Assembly: GCF_040183065.1 (NCBI RefSeq)
Contig: NC_091120.1
Span: 74,812,708-74,876,707, forward strand
Direction: 5' to 3'
Length of the DNA: 64,000 nt
DNA from: Periplaneta americana
Lineage: Eukaryota; Arthropoda; Insecta; Blattodea; Blattidae
Shown: positions 23,595-34,071 of the stretch, one piece after another
Numbering within the stretch: position 1 is the stretch's first letter
Layout: every line of letters begins with the position of its first letter
Notes under the pieces: model-generated
Told to the model about the DNA's origin: nothing
What the model saw: only the letters and a program-made list of their open reading frames with translations
Database searches by the model: none
Made by a program: the position numbers and the translations under genes

Positions 23595-24112
23595 ATGACT
23601 CGGCTGAAAACCCGGGTTCAAATCCCGGCGCCGGAGAGAATTTTTCTCCGTTCCATTACTCTTTCATCGTATGATGACGCAGAATATCTGCATGGAAATA
23701 TCATATATACTTCGGTACATTATAATAATATATATAGAGTAATATGCGTAAATCACTTCGTGATTTAAGACGGCGCTTATTCCGTCGGATCCCGGCCAAC
23801 TAGTCACTCATTACGAGTGCACCTCAGCACATGTGTGGACTTCGGTCCTAGGTTCATAGATATCTATGACGTAGTGCAGAGGGCGGCCACTAGAGGGAAC
23901 CCAAGAGTTGGAACTTAAAACTGAGACGATTCTTCCGACGCCGGGGTGGAATCCGGTGTGGCTTAGTGGATAAAGCGTCAGCACGTAGAGCTGAAAACCC
24001 GGGTTCAAATCCCGGCGCCGGAGAGAATTTTTCTCCGTTCCATTACTCTTTCATCGTATGATGACGCAGAATATCTGCATGGAAATATCATGTACTTAGG
24101 TACATTATAATA
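23595..24112 (+). mobile_element. Tandem tRNA-headed repeat, about 1.3 units of 383-387 bp
   Basis: A partial unit (from GCTGAAAACCCGGGTTCAAA at 23603) is followed head-to-tail by a complete tRNA-like head at 23955-24021 (A box TGGCTTAGTGG, B box GGTTCAAATCC) and body. The offset is 387 bp. Between heads lie several short perfect hairpins, for example AAATCACTTCGTGATTT at 23750-23766. Related to the array at 41911-43234. Confidence 0.8.
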
Positions 24113-24118
24113 ATATAT

Positions 24119-24120
24119 AA

Positions 24121-24155
<35 letters not shown>
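24119..24155 (+). repeat. (AAT)n microsatellite
   Basis: About 12 AAT units at the tail of the tRNA-headed repeat. Confidence 0.95.
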
Positions 24156-24157
<2 letters not shown>

Positions 24158-24159
24158 CT

Positions 24160-25336
24160 TCATTTACGTCCCTCAGTACAGGAAACGCATTAAAATCGTC
24201 GGGGGCGTGAAATATGTCTCTACAGAATTTCATTTCATATCGGCGAACCTTTGCTTAAATGTAATGATTATAACCCAGCCTTTGGTCACCGACCCACTGG
24301 AATCTCATAAGCTGTGCACAGAGTATAGCTCAACACCAGGCTGTACAGTTAGTACATTCAGTTCCTGATTAATATAGTGATGGTATCTTGATAGCAGAGT
24401 TGCCAACGCTAACAGATTCTTAGGCTGATTGTAGTTGTTGAGCTCTACGACAAATTTACTCGTACTATTACTTCATAAACAACTGTGCAACCACCCAAAT
24501 TTACTCACAACCAATTCAGGATTGCAGAAAATAAGGTAGTGACTCTTCAGAAAGAAAGGAATCCTAAGCGTTTGGAAGTTAACTTACTGATAGAAGAGTT
24601 TGGAGCGAATACTTCAGTTCGAATGGGGTAAATATCAGTTATCTCATTCTGAAATGAGATCAGAAAAACGATAAACATATTTCACAGAGAAGCACTCAAA
24701 AACCCACACAAAATGTAGTATTTCTCAAGGAGACTCAAAACAGACAATTTTTCTCTTCAAATTTATTTTCTGCTACATCATCCCTATTCCATAAGGTTTG
24801 GTGTAACATGATGTTCTCGGCTAATATTTCGTTTTAAAAACTCGAAAATTGTAATTTTAATATATTTATAGAAACTTACACTAAAAGAAAACTTTCTTGT
24901 CAATAACATTGCGTAAACATCATTTTGCGCTCTGCTATGTAAATATTTTAACTCTCATAAAAGACATACCAGAGAACGAAATATGGGTTTCCGCATATGA
25001 AAAAATAGATATAAATGGGAGATTCGTAGGTTATGTTATCGCGAAACATTGCCACATAATAGTACGACGATATAGACATAGCTGATACGGCCTAATCCAC
25101 ATTTTTAGTTTGTACTAGAGGTCGAATGGAGTAATTGGAAACACTATACAACATGATCGTCAAATGTAAATTACATAAAACCGACATAAACAGGTCTACA
25201 GCATTTCTATAGAGTTTCTTGTTCGTTTTAAATTTAAGTTTATGTTTTGGTTTTGTCATATAATTTTTGGAGCTTTTTTCTTACAGCAATACTCTATTGT
25301 ATAGCCCTAGACAACATATATAATTATATCAAACAT
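24160..25336. other. Right end of duplication unit A
   Basis: Matches 54840-55870 plus 56700-56824 in copy B. No gene recognised. The last shared bases are CAAACAT at 25330-25336, after which copy B begins. Confidence 0.8.
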
Positions 25337-25850
25337 GTGTATTCTTGTGTGTTTGTAAATTCCATATTATTCTAGCGTGTCAAGTTTCTGTTTTTTTTTC
25401 TTTTTGGTTGTATGTGTAGTATTTTCATGTCAGTGTCTATGTTGCTGTAGTCCGGATTGGAGTTTGTGATGTGTTCTGCGTAGGTTGAATTGTTGTTTGG
25501 TTTGGTTATGGCTGTGATATTATGTTCCTTGTAATGAAATGATCTTTCAGTCTGTCCAATATAGAAGTCGTTGCAACTATTACATGATAGTTTGTATACA
25601 CCTGTTAAGTTGTATTTATTTTTGTGTCTTGTCTGTGTGTTAAGATGTTCTTGTAGTGTGTTCTGTGTTCTGTGTTCTGTATGCAGTGTTGTGTTTTAGT
25701 GTCTTGAAAGGTGATGCAATCTTGTATGTGTTCTTGTTTTCGTATGTTAGTGTGATACATTTGTTTTGTTCTTGTCTTTATGTTGCAAACAAGAAAACGA
25801 AACTCAAACAGAACAAAAAAAAAAACAAAATTCTCTATCCTATTCGTTTC
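25337..25850 (-). mobile_element. Penelope-like element piece at the duplication junction
   Basis: The minus strand shows YKLSCNSCNDFYIGQTG at about 25610-25560 and matches 2374-2870. Its 3' part is cut off by the duplication join at 25336/25337. Confidence 0.75.
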
Positions 25851-26068
25851 TAAGAAAACTGTGAACTTTCCACCAATATGTTATGACATATTTTTGTTAC
25901 ATACAACATGAGCTATTCGCTCTGAAAATCTGCAAGGTACTGTATTTCACTTTCAGTCTGTGTAGACATTAAGCGATTTAGTAAATTTCCATGATAACTG
26001 AACGATACAACATTTAAATTGCTCGACCGTTTCCCGACTGAGTGTATTCAACTACGGACAAATGGTAT

Positions 26069-26146
26069 TCATTCATTCATTCATTCATTCATTCATTCAT
26101 TCATTCATTCATTCATTCATTCATTCATTCGTTCATTCATTCATTA
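26069..26146 (+). repeat. (ATTC)n microsatellite
   Basis: About 19 units with one GTTC variant. It creates long spurious frames of repeating SFIH. Confidence 0.95.
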
Positions 26147-26903
26147 TGTCCTGCCCAAGGGCAGGTCTTTCACTACAAACCTAGCATTCTCCAGTCTTTT
26201 CTATTTGACAAATACGGTGTCCAGCGTAACGGCCATCTTTGTACCTCAGACAGCGGTGGGTTAATTTTCAACATCCTCGGACCCGAGCTGAAATCCTGGC
26301 GACAGCAGAGTTTTATATTTGGTGGAAAAGTCAAGGTTTTGAGAGTTTTCCTCGTGGGTGTTCATTTTTCATATCTTTATTCCCGTAATACTCTTCACAA
26401 TTCGTTTCATTATAATCTCTGTGTCAAATGAGAGAGTACCTACTATATTTGTCCGCGTTGGATTAGTCGTCTGCCGTGACTCGTATTCTCAAGGTGCGTC
26501 CAAAGATTGATAGATGGCAGTAGTGGTGAGAGTTTCTAGACGATTCAGAGATCTCCAGATAGGGACCGGAGCCCGGAACTAGAACACAATATTCTCTCTC
26601 TGGCAGGGATTTGACGTCTGAGGTGGGTTTTTGAGGCATGGCAGACTACCGCCAGAACTTTGGTAATCGAAGTAGCTGATTGGATAGGAATGCGTAATCC
26701 GGCGGATGGTGGAGCACAGCTTAGCCCAACAGCACAATTAGCATGCAACTAATTCCATAACAGATGCACAAAATGTATACTTGATCTACAGTACACAGCA
26801 ATGCTCCAGTATCGACCAGTATATGGCATAAAGAATTATTTGTGTAATAGACAACTGAACATAGATACGACACCGTCTTATGGTTACCATAAATGATGGC
26901 ATA

Positions 26904-29459
26904 GGGCCCCAATACCAGTAGTGGACACAAAATTAAGCATTCTTCTATTTAAATAAATTCTGAGTGGTTGATGTTTTAAATGATTTATTTTTCAAAATCT
27001 GCATCATATATTTAAACACATCTACATTCTCTTAGGTATATTTGATTTTGGTTGAATTTTTCTGGCAAAATGTTATATCAATTTTGTATAGTGAAGACAA
27101 AATCTTAGTAGTGGACATAAAAAAATTCTGTAGTGGACAGCCAGTCAAAATAAACAAATGATCTGAAAAAATGTATATGTGTATATACATACATATATGA
27201 AGAAAACAATGTGGTAGGTAATTAACATTGCTTAACCACTAGTCTTAAATCTAGAAAAACACAACTTGAAATTTTACGAAAATAACATTCAGACAAGAAA
27301 AATCACACTAAGCCTAGGCCTTAGTTTCACTTATATTAATTCTACACAGTATGAAAACGACTCCCCGATAGGCCTACTTAATTAGAAAAACTGTCATCTT
27401 CACTGAGTGTAGCACAGTTGTGACAGTGAAAGGTGACGCAGTCTTACTCCATTTCCTCTTCATCCAAGCCAAATGCATTCACATATGACTTTGGGATGCA
27501 TTTAAAGTGGTATGTATCTTTGCATTTGTCACATTCAACCCATGTCCGCTTCAGTTTCTTCAGTTTCTCCTGGTATAACTCTTACCACTTTTCTTGCAAA
27601 GCCAATCGTTGGGATCTTCGATTAATTTTCTTTTGTTCTTTGGTATATTTTTTTTCTTCTTTTGACAAAATGAAATGCTGCTTCCACTTTTGGGAGGAGA
27701 CAACCGCAGTGGATACCTGTCTATGTTGCGCCACTTTTTTTTTCTGGGGTCTTTGGATAAAAGAGGCATCTTTTAAAGGGGCTGCTAACGGTATCCTCTT
27801 TCTTTGAGGGATATGATGGAGATGAACAAGATGGGCCAGATTGGGGGGAGTTGGATGTGACTTGAGATGGATCTAGTAACTGCGCAGTGCTACTTGCAGG
27901 TGTAGGTCTAGTAGGTGATGTTTCGGATGCAGGTGTTTGTTGTTCTAGAGATTCGTTCACAATTCAGTTCACCACTTCCCCAATTCTGCAGTCACGCCAA
28001 AGATGAAACAAATCCTTAGCAGATTCCTGACCTGACCACTTCTCCCCATCTCGAAACTCCTTGAATGCTGCCAAAGTGACAGGATTAATTTTCTCCTCCA
28101 GCATTTCAATGAAGGTCTTGGTCCGGGATACGGAAGCTTCTTTCTGCTCCTCTTCCAGAGGATTAATCAGCTCTCTACTCTGGATACATTTGTCAAAATT
28201 GATAAAAGTGATAAAATTCCCCTCTACCCCGTCGTCCAAGGACTTTACCACTTTTTGAGCACAACAGGAAGCCAGACTCGTCTGCGTTAAATACCCGCCT
28301 TGGATGGTTTAGAACATCCCTGAAGCCATCTGCAGTTAAAGTTAATTCAACTTCTTGAAACCACTTCTCGATGCTCTTCTTTGACACAGATGCACGTGAT
28401 CGAGTTAAACTCTCTGCATGTTTCTCGGAAATTACAGGATTGCGTTTCATAAATGCATGAAACCACGTCATTCACGGTAAGTTATTCGTGAAGGGATTGG
28501 GTCGTTTATCTACATCAAGCACCCTCTTCACGGCATTGCATAACAAGTGCCTGGTAATTGGAAAACCCTTCCTAGCCAATGATAAAACCCATTGTGCAAG
28601 GAGGTTTTCTTCAGCTGCTGTCAACGTACGTGCTGGGCCCATTCTTCTTTCTTCAGGAAAAGTGCCACTAAGCTTCCTGATTAGTGTTGATCTAGGCACA
28701 CCGCAAGTGCGCGCAGCTTCCTTCTTTGTCATACCATTTCGTACTGCTGCTACAGCTTCATTCATCTTCTCCTCAGGATACTGGAGGATAGGACGTTTAA
28801 GCACCTTGATCTTCGGCATTGCAACTAATGTAGGTCACAGCCTTGTATTTGAAAAACCTAATCTATGATAATATACAGAAACGTATTTAGGCCTACACAG
28901 TAAGAAGCATCTCTAACAGAAAATGAAAACACCCAAGAAGTGAGTTAAATCAACTAATTGTTTGGAAAATATTAAGATGTCCATCATTAAATACTGTGTG
29001 TCCACCATTAAAAAGCTTATTTTAATAGTGGACTCCCAAGTGTCCAATACTAAAATATTTAACAAAAGCATGCTACAGTACTGGACACCCCTACTATATA
29101 GACTAAATATATTTAGATAACTTTTATTCTTGTTTTAAATGAAATCTTACTACAAAACAACATAAATTATATGTATTAAGCTTAATAAAATCACATAAAT
29201 TACAAGATGCTTACCGATTCAAAAGCATGCACCCACTATTACCAAGCAGAAGGAACTGAAACTGTTTCCGGCATATAGTTGTATTTGCTATTTCTAGCTC
29301 AGTGATTGGCCCAAACTAAAAGCGAATAGCAATCCATCTTACAAAAAACGACCTGTTTAAAAGCTCGAATGCAACTGTAAAGAGAAATACCATTGGTTAT
29401 AATAAAATATGTTTCGAAGGTGTCCACTACTACATTGATGTTTGGTAGTATTGGGACCC
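26904..29459 (-). mobile_element. Tigger/pogo DNA transposon, internally deleted, copy B only
   Basis: The element (2556 bp) sits in a TA duplication (26902-26903, 29460-29461). Its terminal repeats start GGGCCCCAATACCAGTAG and, from the other end, GGGTCCCAATACTACCA, each reaching a GTAGTGGACAC motif. Copy A has an intact empty site near 3914. A transposase relic lies inside on the minus strand. Confidence 0.92.
27437..28819 (-). pseudogene. Tigger/pogo transposase relic with C-terminal zinc-finger remnant
   Basis: The N-terminus (28819-28472) has a Psq/CENP-B-type helix-turn-helix (MTKKEAARTCGVPRSTLIRK). After an in-frame TGA near 28472 follows the second CENP-B-like part and the start of the DDE domain with the first catalytic Asp in FNADESGF. 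The frame then jumps to NFDKCIQSRELINPL, so the middle of the catalytic domain is deleted near 28200. After another in-frame TGA near 27961 comes a Ser/Pro-rich linker, then in other frames a basic stretch, DWLCKK, and WVECDKCKDTYHFKCIP, a PHD-like Cys/His remnant. Three in-frame or frameshift lesions plus the core deletion make it non-functional. Confidence 0.85.
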
Positions 29460-29863
29460 TATATTCTCATTTTTTCCTGTCACAAATACTAATTCGTCCC
29501 CGGATGAAGCTATATGTCAACTGTAGACCTATATGTGAATGGTAAAATATTAAACATGGCTTTCTTTCAGATAATCATCCTAACGCCAATTAAAATATGG
29601 AGGAGAAAATAATAAACATATTCAGTGTTTTTTTGTTGTTGTGTACGTTTGATGTAGAGTCGCAAGTCTCATAAATCGATAAGAAGATCGAATGTGCTAC
29701 TGTTGGAGCACAGATCTGTTGCACGCATCCCACCCCTAGAAAAGACACAACATGTAGGTCTACCTTAATTTTGGCCAGATAATCAGACGTTACATTAAAA
29801 ATATATGAACAAAATGTGCTCTGTTTTACATTAAATACATTAACTTAAACAGTGATGTAAAAG

Positions 29864-30073
29864 GTGACAGCCAGTCCTAGGTCTGGAAGGAGTGGTTGGA
29901 AACAACATTTGTTTACATTGCAGTTTTTATACTCATCTGAAGTCTATTCAACAGCTATTGTTCGTATGAATCGGACGAGTTTAATACATGTAGGGTGGGT
30001 AGGAGAACCAGTTTCTGTGTGTAGAACGAGTTTAATACATTTTCAAGTACAAATCCTTCGTGGGATGAGCTGA
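29864..30073 (+). other. Partner of the unrecognised ORF at 4841
   Basis: 69 codons. It shares SSEVYSTAIV and MNRTSLIHVGWVGEPVSV with copy A. Function unknown, and coding status is not supported beyond shared ancestry. Confidence 0.15.
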
Positions 30074-30675
30074 GACAGGATGAAGTGGGAACAGTTCAAT
30101 GATGGCAATTTCAGGGATCAATGCATAGAGTGGGTGGTAATTGCAACCCAATTTTTTTATATTAAATTGGTTACTTTATGATCAATTTATTGCAATTGAA
30201 CTCCCCAAAATGTACAGTGGAAGTATTATAATTATGTTTAATACAATTTAATTCAGTTAATTACATGTTCGTTACATGCCTCCAATAAATATTTATACAA
30301 ACCATTTCATGTAATCCAGTGGGAGATAAAAGATGCTGCATATATTCTAACCTCGTGAAAAAGAAGAGACAGATGTTTTCTCGCCTCTATAAGAACTTTA
30401 TTTTATCCTGTGTTGTCTTCTGGTTGTAGTGATGATAGTGTAGCAAGATATAAGTTATACTGAAACAAAGGAAACAGAATTCTACAAAACTGTTACTTTT
30501 CACAAATTCAAATAGCACATTTTACAAATACCATTTTAAAGTGTCTCTAAGAAAAATAAAATCTTGGGTACAATGAATAGATTAATTATTCGCCAAAGAC
30601 TTCTTTTCAAGAGCACAAAGTTTGATATCGAAGGAAAATTGGTGAACAATTGGATACCGAGACAAATTCCTAAAA

Positions 30676-31175
30676 GCACTTTTGTGTTTAGATAGCTTGG
30701 TCGAGCATACGTAATATTCTGCGCAATAAGCCACGCTAGTCCATTTGATACTAATGAGGAAAAAAGAGGTGTATCGGTTAGTCTTTGTGTTTAGCTCCCG
30801 TAGAGTTTACTACTTTTCCTTGTGCAAGTGCGTAGAATACTAACTATTGCAAAAACATTAGTACCGTAATGGAATAAATGAAGACAATGTAATTTACTTT
30901 AATGTGAGTGGAAAAGTAAAACAGAAGACTTCATTGTGTTAAGTAAAAGTGTTTGGATAGCAGTGAGTGGGGGGAAAAACTGTGCGTGGAGTGCATGTAC
31001 GTGACCAATGTTTTTCAACATAGCTATAACTTATGTAAGCATGCATGCGGTTTTCTTCCTTCGCCCCCCCCTCCTTCCTCACTGAATATGCTAAGGAACT
31101 GACTCACTTCACATCACCTCTACTCAAATATTCATCCATAACACCGGCCAAGCTATCAAAACACAACAGTACACT
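30676..31175. mobile_element. Probable non-autonomous DNA transposon, copy-B equivalent of 5646-6141
   Basis: The same inverted terminal motif (TTTGTGTTTAGATAGCTTGG at left) is present. The right end carries CCAAGCTATCAAAACACAAC. Old insertion shared by both duplicates. Confidence 0.45.
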
Positions 31176-31494
31176 TACTCCTGCTTTTCTCTACGTACTA
31201 TATTCAAAAGTCGTATAATTTCATACGGTGATAATGAAGAATAATAAACTGATCAAAGGGTGGATGGAGATGGGTGGTTGAACGAATAGATGAATGGAAA
31301 ACTCACGCAAAACTAAGTCAATACTTCCAGAGTTAATTTTCGACTTGGAATAGATAGGCCTGAGGTTTGGTTCTTAAAAATTCTTCGTCATGGCCATATT
31401 TCAATCCTGACTGTCAGTAAGCATTAGAGTTAAACAACATCGAGAAAGCTAGACTAACAGCGCTCGCAAAGCCGAAAACCCGCAAGACAGTATT

Positions 31495-31615
31495 ACCGGC
31501 TCAATTTTGCCTGAGTTTTCCATTCATCTATTCGTTCATCCATACATCTCCATCCACCCATTGATCCGTTTATTACTCTTCATTATCGCCGTATGAAATG
31601 TTATGACTTTTGAAT
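31495..31615 (-). repeat. Local inverted duplication of 31206-31310
   Basis: The minus strand of this segment repeats the nearby plus-strand sequence with ATTTCATACGG and CGAATAGATGAATGGAAAAC. Copy A has the direct sequence (6190-6290) but no inverted copy, so the inversion arose in B. Confidence 0.7.
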
Positions 31616-31779
31616 ACAGAAGCGTCGTTGATCCAAAGACTGCTACTGAGTGAATCAAGCGAACGTTTAAGATATAGGGAGTGGTTAACTCTCAAATGTC
31701 AAGCAGCCTTGAATCGTCACCACAGTTGTTTATACTCACAAATCAGATTGAATTTTTCTGTTTTGGAAACTGTTATATA

Positions 31780-32544
31780 CAGGGTAATTCACGAGAGTTT
31801 AAGGTTACTTACGGAGATTATTTCCGAAGGCATTTTGAGCAAAAATGTCATATAAACATTTGTCCTAATTGCAATATTTTCAAAGTTACATTAATTTAAA
31901 GTTGTTAGTAAAATACTTATTTCTTTACTTTTACGGTTAAAAAATATTTCAAATAGGTAGAGAATGAACTATTCAAAAGTGTCAATTCTTTAATTAGCTA
32001 GTGTTCTGAAACTAAAAACGTGTTAATTGCTTTGGACAGATTTCATTTTTCAATTTTTAACTAAAAATGACATCATTTTTACGCACTTGTCGAAAAAAAA
32101 ATTGTTACAAATCATACTACTTTAGGAATTTGATTATTTAATTTAATTATACATCCTAATGTACAGACTTAAAGAATTTATAAGAATAGCGTGATTTGTA
32201 ACAATTGTTGTGATAAATGTGTAAGAAAATGTAATTTTGCAGTTAAAAATCTAAAAAAAAAAAAAAAATAAAACCTGTACGAAGCAACTATGGAATTTAC
32301 AATGCATTTTTAGCTTCAGAATACTTGTTAATTAAAGAAATGATACTCCTGAATAGTTCATTCTTTATTTGTAATATTCTTTTACCCTTAAAACTCAAGA
32401 ATAATGGTATTTTACAAACGACTTCAAATTAGTGTAATCCTGAAAATATTGAGATTAGGACAAATGTTTATATGACATTTTTTTGCTCAGAATGTCTTCG
32501 GAAATAATCTCCGTAAGGAACGGTAAATCCCTGTGAATCACCCT
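31780..32544. mobile_element. Foldback MITE with arms of about 300 bp or more, copy B only
   Basis: Ends CAGGGTAATTCACGAG and, from the right, TAGGGTGATTCACAGGG. The two halves are imperfect reverse complements over several hundred bases; GAATGAACTATTCA occurs in both arms. TA/TATA flanks, with an empty site in copy A near 6620. No coding content. Confidence 0.8.
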
Positions 32545-32809
32545 ATATATACAAACAATCAAGTAGCCTATTTGAAACATCATCTCTACCTTTCAGTGTA
32601 TAATAATCCGTTCCCCAATTTTTATTTAATTACTAGGTCCTTATTAAAAGACTAGGAAAATTTGTTTCATATGTTCGAGATCAAGTGTACAATCTCAAGT
32701 AAAAAAAAAAAAAAAACTATTAACGCTTATTTGAGATTTGTTTCTATTTATATAACCTTAGGTAATATCTGATAAATTTAGGCGTGAAGAAAAATATTGA
32801 TATCAGGGT

Positions 32810-33640
32810 AGTAAATAATTTATATATACATTGTTCTCAAAATGCGTCGCGTTGTCAGGTGTGTCTACTCTCGTAAGGAGCAGAGAAAGTGAACATCCGA
32901 CTCTCGTCAATAGTAGACCTGCTTACTACGCGGCCAAGTTAAATCTGCGTCGGGATAGAATGTGAATCACCGTTCTCTCTCCCTCTGGCCATTATGACTA
33001 TGAGTAAATACTAAGCTGATAATGAGGTGTTTACTGTTCGTTCCAGCGAGTTGTATGAGATAGTGGTGAATACACGTGTATAGAAGGTGATGAAAGTGTT
33101 GTAGCCGTACAAATATTTTGAAAGTGTTAATATTATGTACCGTATATTTTACACACATTATACCTCACTCATTGCAATATATCTTGTAACATGACCTCAC
33201 TCACAAACGAAACACTAGATTGCATACTAACAACTAGAGCAATATTAGAACTACCAGCTCTCGTCTTTTGTATTCACGGGACGCAAATTTAACTTGGGAG
33301 CGTAATAAGTGACGTGAAGTTGTATCCAAATGTCGAAACAAAAATCCAACAAAGAACAGACAATAAGAGAACTGAATTCAGAACTTGGGAAAATTGTGTT
33401 TGACTTCATTAATAATGATATTTTTTTGTAAATTTAATACTAGTTCCGAGTTAATTAATTTGAAACATATGCTGCAAATGTAAATTCTGTTATAAATTCA
33501 TTCATACGGAGCGGACTGTACAAGCAGCCGCTACCGTAACCAGTCAGGTGTGCACACAGACATTTTGTAAACACAGAGCTCTACGTACGATACAGCGTAG
33601 CCTACAAACAATACATTTTTTAACCCCTATGATAATAGAA
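32810..33640. other. Copy-B-specific block of about 0.8 kb
   Basis: It lies between sequences that are nearly adjacent in copy A (about 6905). It contains no recognised gene or clear terminal repeats. It could be an unidentified insertion or a stretch lost from A. Confidence 0.4.
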
Positions 33641-34071
33641 ATGGAACATTTTTACGTTTGTCTTTTGTATAAATTAAACATCTGTAATGCTATTTATTTC
33701 AATTATGTATGTTGTTCAAAGTTACGAAATCTTTCCACGCTATTTCGAGAATGATGAGCAGGACTCGAAGCGCACAAGAGATACGAGACGAGACTCGAAA
33801 GAAAAGTGTAATGAACACAGCGAGCGAGAGCGACAGTTTTTTTCATCTCTAGTAAGCATCATACAATCAATGTACCAACAAGTATGACTAATGGTCTCTT
33901 AGTTACTTCGGGATAAATCTTACAACTTCTATGTCAATTGTCTTAACGATTCTCTTGATATGAAATGTTGGGCAACAGACATGAAAACTTTTGATTTAAT
34001 GTCTATGTGTAAGTAGTGCCTGAAAATACGTAAACAGTTTTTAGAACAAAAATCGCTTACCTGATTTTTGT

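Larger units (their letters stand above)
2374..25336 (+). repeat. Tandem segmental duplication, copy A
   Basis: This 23-kb block is collinear with 25337-56824 in the same orientation. Anchors include the GIY-YIG piece (2387/25355), the ATTC run (3096/26069), the minisatellite (8895/34440), both cytokine-like genes, the SINE at 11338/36481, the MITE at 20183/46051, and 24160-25330 with 54840-56820. Differences by eye are scattered substitutions and many indels. Most large indels correspond to identifiable mobile elements. About 22250-24160 has no counterpart I can align in B. Confidence 0.93.

Noticed and set aside
26019-26431. Frames of 81 and 129 codons with repeated SFIH
   Set aside because: Translation of the (ATTC)n microsatellite and its flank.
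28488-28868. 126-codon plus-strand frame
   Set aside because: Antisense of the Tigger transposase N-terminus.
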